64,000 bases of DNA from CBDFKK01 sp965248815 (lineage in GTDB: Bacteria > Pseudomonadota > Alphaproteobacteria > SMXP01). The notes beneath the pieces were generated by a model. It had not been told where the DNA came from and searched no databases. It worked only from the letters and a program-made list of their open reading frames with translations. The position numbers were made by a program, and so were the translations under genes. Position 1 is the stretch's first letter. Every line of letters starts with the position of its first letter. The stretch lies in assembly GCA_965248815.1 (NCBI GenBank), contig CBDFKK010000004.1, forward strand, positions 1 through 64,000, in the 5' to 3' direction. Positions 36,085 to 44,491 of this stretch are shown piece after piece.

Positions 36085-37041
36085 ATGAACAAAGGCAAGG
36101 CTTACGTGAACGAAACCGCTGCAACTTTTCCCCAGGTCAAACACATCTATCAGAATCACACAATGGATTCGACGCGGTGGAACACATTTCCCTACCGCGA
36201 TGACGACATCATCATATCGACGGCCTACAAAGCTGGCACCACGTGGATGCAAACCATTGTCGGCAACATCATCTTTGCGGGCCGCGACATGCCCGGGCCG
36301 ATTTTTGGGATGTCGCCCTGGCTCGACATGCGGATGTTTCCATTTGACGATCTCGTTGCCATGCTGAATGCACAGCGCCATCGGCGTTTCATGAAAACAC
36401 ACTTACCGTTGGACGGCTTACCGTACCGAGAAGATATCAAGTACATCTTCGTCGCACGCGATCCGCGCGATGTCTTCATGTCATTGTGGAACCACCACAC
36501 AAATCATACCGACGAATTTTTTGAAATGTTGAATGCGTTACCTGACCGCGTTGGCGATCCGATGCCTGAAAGGCCAAACGATATTCATGATTATTGGAAG
36601 GATTGGATTTCAAGAGGATGGTTCGATTGGGAAAACGACGGCTATCCCTATTGGTCCTTTTTTCATCATGCGCAAACTTGGTGGGAATATCGTCATCTTC
36701 CTAATATCTGCTTTGCGCATTTCAACGATCTGCTTAAGGATCTCAATGGCGAATTCCGCAGAATTGCCGCATTCCTCGAAATAGATGTTGCGGAAGATCA
36801 TTGGCCCTCATTGGTTCACAACGCCACTTTTTCAACCGTCAAGAAAAATCCGGAAACGGTGGTATCCGAGCAGGCGAATATGGTGTTCAAAGATGGCGCT
36901 CAAGCCTTTATCTACAAAGGCACCAACGGGCGTTGGAAAGATGTCCTGACCCAGGCCGAATTGGCGCAATACGATGCTGTGAAATCGCGCGCGGTGTCGC
37001 CCGATTGTGCAGCGTGGCTTGAAACCGGCGGCCCCGCTTGA
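36085..37041 (+). CDS. Sulfotransferase family protein
   Basis: A 318-residue PAPS-dependent sulfotransferase. The 5'-phosphosulfate loop is STAYKAGTTWMQTIVGN (residues about 50-65), and the 3'-phosphate-binding region is FVARDPRDVFMSLWNHH. Family tail motifs include the helix with FKDGAQAFIYKGTNGRWKD, matching the GxxGxWK motif. It resembles cytosolic aryl/alcohol sulfotransferases that act on small molecules or lipids. It overlaps the next methyltransferase gene as TTGA, so the two are probably co-translated. Confidence 0.9.
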   Translation: MNKGKAYVNETAATFPQVKHIYQNHTMDSTRWNTFPYRDDDIIISTAYKAGTTWMQTIVGNIIFAGRDMPGPIFGMSPWLDMRMFPFDDLVAMLNAQRHRRFMKTHLPLDGLPYREDIKYIFVARDPRDVFMSLWNHHTNHTDEFFEMLNALPDRVGDPMPERPNDIHDYWKDWISRGWFDWENDGYPYWSFFHHAQTWWEYRHLPNICFAHFNDLLKDLNGEFRRIAAFLEIDVAEDHWPSLVHNATFSTVKKNPETVVSEQANMVFKDGAQAFIYKGTNGRWKDVLTQAELAQYDAVKSRAVSPDCAAWLETGGPA

Positions 37042-37562
37042 ATCGAATGAATGAGCCTTCTCCCTGGGTGGTCGAACACGAAACACTCATTCCGGAAGGC
37101 GGCGCTGTATTAGATGTCGCTTGCGGTAAAGGACGCCATACAAGGCATTTTCTAAGCCGTGGCCATCTTGTCACTGCCATCGACAAAGATGTTAGTGGGC
37201 TGACAGAAATTTCCGGCGCTGAAGGCCTTGAAATCATCGAGGCCGATTTGGAAATTGGCGGGCCCTGGCCCCTTGGCGCGCGGACGTTCGCCGGTGTCAT
37301 CGTCACCAATTATTTGCATCGCCCACTCCTGCCTGCGCTCGTCGGCGCTGTCGGGCCAGGCGGCGCATTAATCTACGACACGTTTGCCGCAGGCAATGAG
37401 GCTTATGGCAAACCGACGCGTTCTGAATTTCTCCTCAAGGAGGGCGAGCTCTTGGAGGCCATAAAAACCAGTTTGGATGTCCGCGCCTATGACCACGGTT
37501 TTGTCGATAAGCCGCCATCGATACGCCAGCGGCTTTGTGCCGTAAGACGTTGGAACATCTAA
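37038..37562 (+). CDS. Small SAM-dependent methyltransferase
   Basis: A 174-residue class I methyltransferase with the glycine loop VLDVACGKGRHTRHFLSRG and acidic VTAIDKDVSG; the later GPGGALIYDTFA is the motif IV region. The TTG at 37038 overlaps the sulfotransferase stop; ATG at 37047 is the alternative. The product matches tellurite-resistance-like or small UbiE-like methyltransferases, but the substrate is unknown. It converges with the SUMF1-like gene and overlaps its end by 4 bases. Confidence 0.85.
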   Translation: MNRMNEPSPWVVEHETLIPEGGAVLDVACGKGRHTRHFLSRGHLVTAIDKDVSGLTEISGAEGLEIIEADLEIGGPWPLGARTFAGVIVTNYLHRPLLPALVGAVGPGGALIYDTFAAGNEAYGKPTRSEFLLKEGELLEAIKTSLDVRAYDHGFVDKPPSIRQRLCAVRRWNI

Positions 37563-38533
37563 GGCACGACAGTCTCACCCAGGTCTCGGGCGACGCGGAA
37601 GCCAACTCGTGCACTTCGCAAAGTCTGCGGCACCCAGTCTCGCTTGGCGGAGCGAACTGCAAACGGCGGCGCCAACCACGCGCCGCCTTTGATAATGCGC
37701 TCGGAACAGTCGTCTCCGATCCATGCGGATCCGTCTGTGGGCGCGCTTTCGTAGCCTTTGTTGAAACAGTCCTGGGTCCATTCCCAAGCATTTCCGTACA
37801 TGTCATAGGTACCGACCAGGCTAGCCGCAAAACGACCGACGGGGGCGGTGAACGTATAGTTATCGCGGCATCCGAACACGTCATCAAGAGACATGGGCAT
37901 CTTGAGTTCTTGAACCGCGTCGAGATCGCTGACATTGCCGTGAGAGCAGGCATCGGCGCGACCGTCGCCCCAATTACGCGCCGTTTGCGTTCCCGCTCTG
38001 GCTACATATTCCCACTCGGCTTCAGAGAGAAGGCGATATGGCTGGCCCGTTCTTTCTGATAGCCATGCCGCATAGGCCGACGCATCACCCCAACTTACGC
38101 ACACGACGGGATGATACCGACCTTGTTCGAATCCTGGCTCGGACCAAGTGTAGTCCGTCCCGCGGGCTCCCCATTCTCCACTCCGAAAATCCCATGTAAC
38201 GCACTCGCCTTCAGTGTCATGAGCTGCGTCTGTTGCAAAAGCCGCAAATTGCCAGCGTGCAATTTCGTATTTGCCAACAGCAAATGAATTGACCAGCGTA
38301 ACTTCATGCCGCGGCCACTCGTTTTCTGCTTCGCTCTGCGGCGTGCGCTCGCGGCGGGGCTCCGATGGGTTCGAGCCCATATAAAAGGACCCCGGCGGAA
38401 TCCAAATCATTTCTGGACAATCAGCACAGTCAAGAAAATATTCTGGTTCTTGGCCCGCCGCAAACTCTAACTTACTAAAGAACAATATCAACGTCAGCAC
38501 TAGTGCCGCACGCATACTCAAACTTGATTGCAT
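37559..38533 (-). CDS. Exported SUMF1/EgtB-like protein
   Basis: A 324-residue protein with an N-terminal signal (LVLTLILFFSKLEFAAG) followed by an FGE-sulfatase (SUMF1) fold: MIWIPPGSFYMGS, KYEIARWQFAAFATD, CVSWGDASAYAAWLSERTG, LLSEAEWEYVARAG, GNAWEWTQDC and GFRVARDLG. The two cysteines of true formylglycine-generating enzyme near the C-terminus are not seen, so it is likely a substrate-binding or enzyme-modifying relative. Its start overlaps the Rieske oxygenase stop as TAATG, so the two form one operon. Confidence 0.82.
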   Translation of the reverse strand: MQSSLSMRAALVLTLILFFSKLEFAAGQEPEYFLDCADCPEMIWIPPGSFYMGSNPSEPRRERTPQSEAENEWPRHEVTLVNSFAVGKYEIARWQFAAFATDAAHDTEGECVTWDFRSGEWGARGTDYTWSEPGFEQGRYHPVVCVSWGDASAYAAWLSERTGQPYRLLSEAEWEYVARAGTQTARNWGDGRADACSHGNVSDLDAVQELKMPMSLDDVFGCRDNYTFTAPVGRFAASLVGTYDMYGNAWEWTQDCFNKGYESAPTDGSAWIGDDCSERIIKGGAWLAPPFAVRSAKRDWVPQTLRSARVGFRVARDLGETVVP

Positions 38534-39672
38534 TACTCGGCGGCGGCCTTTTGTTCTTGAGCCGGCTGAAGGAGCGGAATCGGATCCAACGCCCAACCTT
38601 TGCTGTGGCGCCTTGCGGGACACGGTATGGCGTAGGCCACTTTGTCTTTGTTACGATTGATCTCGTCGACATCAATGCGCCAGCCCATGGCTTCCCATTT
38701 TTTGAGATGTTCGCGGTAGCGCGCGACTACGTTATCGGCCGGCACAAGGGTCTCCGTCGTGTTGTTATCCGGCGTGACGACAGGCCGGACCTCCTCCAAT
38801 ACGACCCTGTCCTGTTCGGCGACGTAATTGTTGCGCGTCCTAAATCGTTCGTCGTGCTCATCCCCAAGCATGAAGTTTCGCATGGTAATACCGTAACCGC
38901 GGCGATGAGTTTCATCGATCGGGGTCTGAAAACCGTATTGGTGCATGACATGATCCGGTGTCGGATGAATGTGCGTCCAAAAGTGCGCAGGCCCGACCAT
39001 GCCGGAACCGGCTTCGACGATGGCGTTTTCTGTGCGGCCCGAAGCTTGGCGCATTTTACGATCGGTCAAAGGTGGGGAATTGTATGTAGTCATGAATCCA
39101 GGACCCCACTCCGTGTCCACGATCTCAAGATCGGGCACGCGGTAGTTTTGGTCGTCACCGCCGGAAAACCCATGGGTCGGATGCACGAACTCGTTGTGTG
39201 CTGCATCGAGCGCGTTCTCCGCCGAGCGCTTGTAATCCATGACCGATTCACGCATTTGCGAAACAGCGTGCCAGCCCTCTTGGCCGTACTCGGGAACATC
39301 TAGTAATGGCGGGCGCTCTTCTTCCGGAAGATCGCCCAAGAACGCGAAGATGAGGCCGTACTTCTCTTGAACCGGATAGGAATCCACTTTCGCCCGTGTC
39401 GGAATTTTAGCACCTGGGCCCATGGAGGGTATGCGCGTGCATTCGCCCGCGCCGTTGAATTGCCAGCCGTGATAGGGGCACTCCACGCAATCGCCTTTGC
39501 GCTTGCCGTGGGCCAGCGACCCGCCGCGGTGAACGCAAACATTGCTCAAAACATGCGCTTTGCCCGCACTGTCGCGAAACACGACGAAATCCTGGGTTAG
39601 CATTTTGACGTGATAAGGCTCTTCTTGAACGTCTTCGCTGCGCGCGGCCGCATACCAAAAATTGATGTACAT
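38533..39672 (-). CDS. Rieske-type aromatic ring oxygenase, alpha subunit
   Basis: A 379-residue oxygenase with a Rieske [2Fe-2S] centre, CVHRGG with its partner CPYHGW (Cys-His...Cys-His), and a mononuclear iron site in DAAHNEFVHPTHG. This family uses NAD(P)H electrons via a partner reductase to hydroxylate or demethylate aromatic or alicyclic substrates. No reductase or ferredoxin gene is next to it in this window. It is followed by a SUMF1-like gene with a one-base overlap, an uncommon pairing. Confidence 0.9.
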   Translation of the reverse strand: MYINFWYAAARSEDVQEEPYHVKMLTQDFVVFRDSAGKAHVLSNVCVHRGGSLAHGKRKGDCVECPYHGWQFNGAGECTRIPSMGPGAKIPTRAKVDSYPVQEKYGLIFAFLGDLPEEERPPLLDVPEYGQEGWHAVSQMRESVMDYKRSAENALDAAHNEFVHPTHGFSGGDDQNYRVPDLEIVDTEWGPGFMTTYNSPPLTDRKMRQASGRTENAIVEAGSGMVGPAHFWTHIHPTPDHVMHQYGFQTPIDETHRRGYGITMRNFMLGDEHDERFRTRNNYVAEQDRVVLEEVRPVVTPDNNTTETLVPADNVVARYREHLKKWEAMGWRIDVDEINRNKDKVAYAIPCPARRHSKGWALDPIPLLQPAQEQKAAAE

Positions 39673-39868
39673 GGGGTCTCTCCGGCTCCTAGTGGGCTCA
39701 ATCCTGACTCGCTTGACTGAAATTTTACGACATTAGTGTTCGATTTTCATCATTAGATTGTGCCCGATTCATCTATTGATTGCATGTTAGCACCCGCGAC
39801 GTCTAAATTGTATAAAATACAACCAAACACGGTAGAGTTGTGCAATCCAATAGATAAGGAAGATTGAA

Positions 39869-40110
39869 ATGCCAGCCAAACGGATTTTCATCAGTTTTGC
39901 AATTGAAGACGAAAACCTTCGGAATTTGTTGAGGGGACAAGGTAGAAACGAAAATACACCCATCGAATTCGTCGATATGTCCGTTAAAGAACCGTGGGAC
40001 GACAAGTGGAAAACGAGATGTCGCACACGAATAAAAGGATGCGACGGAATGATAGCGATCGTTACTACGAAAACAGCAAGCGCAGACGGACAAATTTGGG
40101 AAATCAATTG
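39869..40110 (+). pseudogene. TIR-like (Thoeris ThsB/DUF1863-type) gene, N-terminal fragment
   Basis: An 80-codon fragment starting MPAKRIFISFAIEDENLRN, with a later block DGMIAIVTTKTASADG, then QIWEI, after which IS copy 3 begins and supplies the last base of a stop. FISF at the first strand and the IAIVTTKT strand fit the TIR-like DUF1863/MTH538 domain found in bacterial antiphage proteins. The C-terminal half of the domain is missing. ATG 39869 has AGGAAG upstream. Only the domain class is supported, not a specific system. Confidence 0.6.
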
Positions 40111-40171
40111 AGAGGTGGTTCGGTTTGTTTGAACAACTTTCGGACTGCGGATAAGTGGATTTCAGCCCCTG

Positions 40172-41002
40172 TTATGCCGCGACCGGGATTGGTTGCAGCA
40201 CGTTGAAGTAAGCCTGATCGGGTGTCTGGCGGTCAAGCGATGAATGCGGTCTCTTGGTGTTGTAAAAGACCAAATATTTGCCGAGGGCGGCTCGGGCTTG
40301 TGGAACATTGCCATAGGCATGCAGATAGACCTCCTCGTATTTGACCGTGCGCCACAGCCGTTCAACAAAGACATTGTCCCGCCACGCTCCCTTGCCATCC
40401 ATGCTGATGGCGATTTCAGCATCCTTCAGGATTTGTGTGAAAGCGATGGAGGTAAACTGCGAGCCCTGATCGGTGTTGAAGATGTCCGGCTTACCGTAAC
40501 GGGCCAGTGCTTCTTCAACGGCTTCAATGCAAAAGTCTGCTTCCAGTGTGATAGAGAGCCGCCAGGACAGGACACGCCGGCTGAACCAGTCAACCACTGC
40601 GGCCAGATAAACAAAGCCCCGTGCCATTGGAATGTAGGTGATATCCATCGCCCAGACCTGATTGGGTTGGGTGACCGGCAGCTTACGCAACAGATAGGGA
40701 TAGATTTTGTGGCCCGGTGCAGGCTTGGACGTGTTCGGGCGGCGATAAATAGCCTCAAGCCCCATACGCTTCATCAGTGTTGTGACGTGCAGGCGGCCAA
40801 CCTTGTATCCTTCACCAAGCAATAGTCCCTGCAGCATCCTGCTGCCTGCAAAGGGATAGTCGAGATGCAATTCATCAATCCGGCGCATCAGTGCCAGATC
40901 ACCGACCGATACGGGACGGGGCTGATAATAGACGCTGCCCCGGCTGATCTTGAGCGCCTTGGCCTGACGGCTGAGCGAGAGTTTATGTTTGCGGTCGATC
41001 AT
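40172..41002 (-). CDS. IS3-family transposase OrfB (copy 3)
   Basis: 276 residues, same protein as the OrfB of copies 1 and 2, with an intact DDE triad. It overlaps orfA by 4 bases. Confidence 0.92.
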   Translation of the reverse strand: MIDRKHKLSLSRQAKALKISRGSVYYQPRPVSVGDLALMRRIDELHLDYPFAGSRMLQGLLLGEGYKVGRLHVTTLMKRMGLEAIYRRPNTSKPAPGHKIYPYLLRKLPVTQPNQVWAMDITYIPMARGFVYLAAVVDWFSRRVLSWRLSITLEADFCIEAVEEALARYGKPDIFNTDQGSQFTSIAFTQILKDAEIAISMDGKGAWRDNVFVERLWRTVKYEEVYLHAYGNVPQARAALGKYLVFYNTKRPHSSLDRQTPDQAYFNVLQPIPVAA

Positions 41003-41310
41003 TTTCTTGCGCTCGGCAATCCCGCCTTGGTGAGCGCATCGCCTAAAAAATCATTCTCAAGCGTCAGCTCCCCAATCTTGGCATGGAGCCTCTTCACATC
41101 AACACGGGGTGCAGGCAGCGGTGATTTACCCTCCCGCCCAAAAACACCCGCTGCACCCTCAAGGAGCTGATCTTTCCATTGCTTGATCTGGTTAGGATGA
41201 ACATCAAACTGCTGAGCGAGTTCTCCCAATGTCTGCTCACCGCGAACGGCCGCAAGGGCCACCTTCGACTTGAACGCAGGTGTATGATTGCGACGTGGTC
41301 GTCTTGCCAT
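40999..41310 (-). CDS. IS3-family transposase OrfA (copy 3)
   Basis: 103 residues; protein identical to copy 1 OrfA (DQLLEGAAG). ATG 41310 with AGGAG upstream on the minus strand. Confidence 0.9.
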   Translation of the reverse strand: MARRPRRNHTPAFKSKVALAAVRGEQTLGELAQQFDVHPNQIKQWKDQLLEGAAGVFGREGKSPLPAPRVDVKRLHAKIGELTLENDFLGDALTKAGLPSARK

Positions 41311-41396
41311 AGTGGATCTCCTATTGCCGGCGATCATGCCGCCTACAGGCCAAAATTCCACTTATCTCAACTGTGCAGATTTCCCGAGCCACCTCT

Positions 41397-42167
41397 ATAT
41401 ATCTTTTGCTCGAACAATGACCGGGCACGATAGAGCTCAAGGGTATGAAACAGTTCGTCGTACAGCCGGTTGACTTTTGACCCCGGTTGGACGCCCTCTT
41501 GCGTACGGTCGCCAACGCCCTGAACATAGGTCAACATTTTATCCCAAGACCCCTCATATTCAGGTGTTAGTCCAACGAGGATCTGCTTGTGGATATGGGG
41601 AGATAGCGGAAACCGCTTGAGCGTTAAATTGGATGTCTCGCGAAGAGCGGTCTTTTGTCCCGTTTCCGTATAGACCGAAATTAGACCCGTGTAGGCGGGC
41701 AGGGCACGCGGTTCAAGCGTAATAGCCAGCATGTAGTAGCGGGCCGCGGTTGCAAAATACTGCGAAGTAGACTGAGGCTCCCGGCCAGTTAGATCCGCCA
41801 ATGCGCCCGCCTCCGCGCTGACGCGACCCATATAGTCCGACTGAATGGCCGCGGCCAGCGGGGCGGCGAATGAATCTGGATGACTTCTGAGCCAAGCGCG
41901 GGCCAACCGGTTTACCGCAGGGTCGGTCGTGGCGAACGGGGCAAAGGCGGCGTAAGGCACGCTTTCTTCTACACCGCCGCCCATGAAGGCGAACTGAACT
42001 GAGTTCAGGAACTTGTCCAATTCGTCGATCTGGCCCAATGCGATGAGTTCGCGAACCCGTGCATCTGCTGCTTTGGGTTGATTGGCCGCGTCGCTCTCAA
42101 TTGAGCAGCCGCCGAGAGACCAGCTCAGCAAAATTGCAACTACATATGTCAGTTTACGGATTAACAC
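41397..42167 (-). pseudogene. Lipoprotein (DUF4034-like) truncated at its 3' end by IS copy 3
   Basis: A lipoprotein of about 257 remaining residues with a lipobox (LLSWSLGGCS, Cys about 21), then a helical repeat-like region including MLAITLEPRALPAYTGLI and RFPLSPHIHKQILVGL. This is typical of a DUF4034/TPR-like protein of the outer membrane. The frame runs into the IS at 41396 and the original C-terminus is missing. ATG at 42167. It may still be made as a shortened protein, so its loss of function is inferred. Confidence 0.6.
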
Positions 42168-42321
42168 GGCGGTCTTACTCTGACCTTGTCCCAGCCTTCA
42201 AGTTCAAGGCTTTACTCTACGCATCACTAGTTAATTTGGGGGTAATAGGATCGTTGCAATGCAACACAATCAGCAATTTGCCTAAGGCCTCATGGTTAAG
42301 TTCAAGAAACCATATTGGAAA

Positions 42322-42352
42322 ACAAAAAATGGGCCGGCGTGAACGCCGGCCC
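42322..42352 (-). terminator. Intrinsic terminator after glnA
   Basis: On the minus strand, stem GGGCCGGCG / CGCCGGCCC with a 4-base loop followed by a run of T (ATTTTTTGTTTT). It begins about 26 bases after the glnA stop. Confidence 0.8.
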
Positions 42353-42377
42353 AAACAAATTGCAAAGCTCGCAAGTT

Positions 42378-43787
42378 TTAGGAACTGAAATACATGTCGA
42401 ACTCAACCGGATGCGGTGTTTGCTCGAACCGGTAGATCTCTTCCCATTTAAGTTCGATATAGGCGTCAATCTGATCGTCGCTGAAGACACCACCTTTGGT
42501 CAGGAAGGCACGGTCGGTGTCAAGGTTCCCAACTGCATCGCGCAGCGACCCACAGACCTGGCCGACATCTGAAATCTCTTCTGGCGGAAGGTCATAGAGA
42601 TTCTTGTCCATGGGCTCGCCGGGATGGATCTTATTTTCAATGCCGTCAATTCCCGCCATCAACATGGCGGCAAAAGCGAGGTAAGGATTGGCCGTGGCAT
42701 CGGGAAAGCGCACTTCGACCCGCTTGCCTTTGGGTGAGGGCACCCAAGGGATACGGCAAGAGGCTGAACGGTTGCGCGCCGAATAGGCCAGCAGAACGGG
42801 CGCTTCGAAGCCTGGAACCAAGCGTTTATAGCTATTGGTTGTCGGGTTGGTGAAGGCGTTGAGTGCCTTGGCGTGCTTGATGATGCCACCGATATAGAAA
42901 AGAGCGGTTTCCGACAGATCGGCATATTCCGAACCGGCGAAAATTGGTGTATCGCCCTTCCAGATCGATTGATGCGTATGCATGCCCGATCCGTTGTCGT
43001 TCATGACCGGCTTCGGCATAAACGTCGCTGTCTTGCCGTAGGCTTGGGCGACCATGCTGGTGCAATACTTATATATTTGCATTTTGTCGGCTTGGCGCAC
43101 CAGCGTATCAAAGCGAATGCCGAGCTCATGCTGCGAGGGCGCAACTTCGTGGTGATGTTTTTCGACCGTAACCCCCATCTCTTTCATGACCGTGAGGATT
43201 TCAGAGCGGATATCCTGTGCACTATCCAAGGGCGGCACGGGGAAGTAGCCGCCTTTAGCGACAGGGCGATGGGCAAGGTTGCCGCTCTCATATTCCGTTC
43301 CGGTATTGTATGGCCCTTCGAGAGAGTCGATGGAGAATCCGGTCATGTTTTGATCGGTGGAGTATCGGACGTCGTCGAAGATAAAGAACTCTGCTTCTGG
43401 TCCGAAAAATGCCGCATCGCCGATCCCTGTTTGCTTCAAATAGGCTTCGGCCTTTTTGGCGGTCGAGCGCGGGTCGCGGCCATAGGGTTCGCCGGTCGTC
43501 GGCTCCAAAATATCGCAATCGATAATGAGGGTCGTTTGCGCGGTAAACGGATCGAGCACGGCGCTTTCGCAATCGGGCATCAATGTCATGTCGGACTCGT
43601 TGATGGCTTTCCAGCCTGCGATCGACGAACCGTCGAACATCTGACCGTCGGTAAAGAAGTCGTCATCGACAAGGCTGACGTCGAAACTCACGTGCTGCCA
43701 CTTTCCCCGAGGATCGGTAAATCGGAGATCGACGTACTTGACGTCTTTCTCTTTGATCAACTGCTTTACACTAGTCGTGTCGGCCAT
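42378..43787 (-). CDS. glnA: Type I glutamine synthetase
   Basis: GSI-type glutamine synthetase, 469 residues, joining glutamate and ammonia with ATP in the cytoplasm. Motifs include the beta-grasp start DLRFTDPRGKWQH, the catalytic FFGPEAEFF, NDNGSGMHTHQSIW and GFEAPVLLAYSARNRS. The NLYDLPPEE tyrosine is the adenylylation site, so regulation by GlnE/PII is expected. It follows glnB on the same strand after a 91-base gap, the usual order in Alphaproteobacteria. Confidence 0.97.
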   Translation of the reverse strand: MADTTSVKQLIKEKDVKYVDLRFTDPRGKWQHVSFDVSLVDDDFFTDGQMFDGSSIAGWKAINESDMTLMPDCESAVLDPFTAQTTLIIDCDILEPTTGEPYGRDPRSTAKKAEAYLKQTGIGDAAFFGPEAEFFIFDDVRYSTDQNMTGFSIDSLEGPYNTGTEYESGNLAHRPVAKGGYFPVPPLDSAQDIRSEILTVMKEMGVTVEKHHHEVAPSQHELGIRFDTLVRQADKMQIYKYCTSMVAQAYGKTATFMPKPVMNDNGSGMHTHQSIWKGDTPIFAGSEYADLSETALFYIGGIIKHAKALNAFTNPTTNSYKRLVPGFEAPVLLAYSARNRSASCRIPWVPSPKGKRVEVRFPDATANPYLAFAAMLMAGIDGIENKIHPGEPMDKNLYDLPPEEISDVGQVCGSLRDAVGNLDTDRAFLTKGGVFSDDQIDAYIELKWEEIYRFEQTPHPVEFDMYFSS

Positions 43788-43815
43788 TTGTCTCTTCCCT
43801 TGATGTTGACACTTT

Positions 43816-43849
43816 AAATATGCCGCGTCGGCAAATATGCCGCGTCGGC
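43816..43849. repeat. 17-bp tandem repeat between glnB and glnA
   Basis: AAATATGCCGCGTCGGC occurs twice in direct tandem in the 91-base gap. A second short GGCG follows it. It could affect the spacing or stability of the glnB-glnA transcript. Confidence 0.85.
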
Positions 43850-43878
43850 GGCGTGATACTCATGAATCGTGAACGAAT

Positions 43879-44217
43879 TTAGATAGCGTCGCCTCCGGTT
43901 TCTCCCGTTCGAATGCGAATGGCTTCATCAATTTGAGTGATGAAAATTTTGCCATCGCCAATGCGCCCAGTGCGGGCCGCTTGTTGAATGGCCTCAACCG
44001 CTCGTTCGACGTGATCGTCCGGCACAACGAGCTCGATTTTCAGCTTGGGTAGAAAATCCACCACGTATTCGGCGCCACGATAAAGTTCCGTATGGCCCTT
44101 TTGCCGCCCGAAGCCTTTGGCCTCCATGACCGTCATGCCCTGGAGGCCGACGTCTTGGAGCGCTTCCTTGACCTCGTCCAGCTTGAACGGCTTGATGATC
44201 GCTTCTATTCGTTTCAT
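43879..44217 (-). CDS. glnB: PII nitrogen regulatory protein
   Basis: PII signal protein of 112 residues, a trimer sensing 2-oxoglutarate and ATP/ADP and controlling GlnA through adenylyltransferase. Starts MKRIEAIIKPFKLDEVK; the T-loop has the uridylylated tyrosine in HTELYRGAEYVVDF; the C-terminal block GRIGDGKIFI and RIRTGETGGDAI are typical. The start at 44217 is the standard MKRIEA; the upstream MGLH is discarded. GlnB is preferred over GlnK from its place next to glnA rather than amtB. Confidence 0.95.
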   Translation of the reverse strand: MKRIEAIIKPFKLDEVKEALQDVGLQGMTVMEAKGFGRQKGHTELYRGAEYVVDFLPKLKIELVVPDDHVERAVEAIQQAARTGRIGDGKIFITQIDEAIRIRTGETGGDAI

Positions 44218-44234
44218 GTGTAGACCCAACGACG

Positions 44235-44250
44235 TGCAGGGTGACCTGCA
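44235..44250. promoter_or_regulatory. Candidate palindromic site upstream of glnB
   Basis: TGCAGG-GTGA-CCTGCA is a perfect 6-base inverted repeat with a 4-base spacer, 18 bases before the glnB start. It resembles the TGCA...TGCA arms of NtrC sites but the inner bases differ. The role is not proven. Confidence 0.35.
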
Positions 44251-44491
44251 GGGTTCGTATAGTCCTTAGCAGTTCCCGTGCCAAGCGCCTGGCCGCAATT
44301 TTTGAACGTTCAGCGGGATTTTGTTCTCCAATCGCCGGCAGGCGCTCTTGGTCCTGCTCAAAAACTAGTCACGGCGCACAAGTTTTGGGCGGGGCCGCAG
44401 GATACGCTTCATCTTGCTGCTGCTCGAGAAGTTTGCCAGGCTGAGCAGTGTTCCGCATTTGTTGGTGCCCAGGACTGGTTGACGCAGCCTC

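Larger units (their letters stand above)
40111..41396 (-). mobile_element. IS3-family element, copy 3 (1,286 bp)
   Basis: Same element as copies 1 and 2, in the orientation of copy 2. Ends AGAGGTGG / CCACCTCT are intact. Flanks are CAATTG on the left and ATATAT on the right: no target duplication. A single-base difference is visible near orfA (CTCCTATTGCC here, CTCCTGTTGCC in copy 2). Confidence 0.9.

Noticed and set aside
38503..39303. 266-codon plus-strand frame
   Set aside because: Shadow of the Rieske oxygenase, which has clear metal motifs on the other strand.
42873..43817. 314-codon plus-strand frame
   Set aside because: Shadow of glnA.
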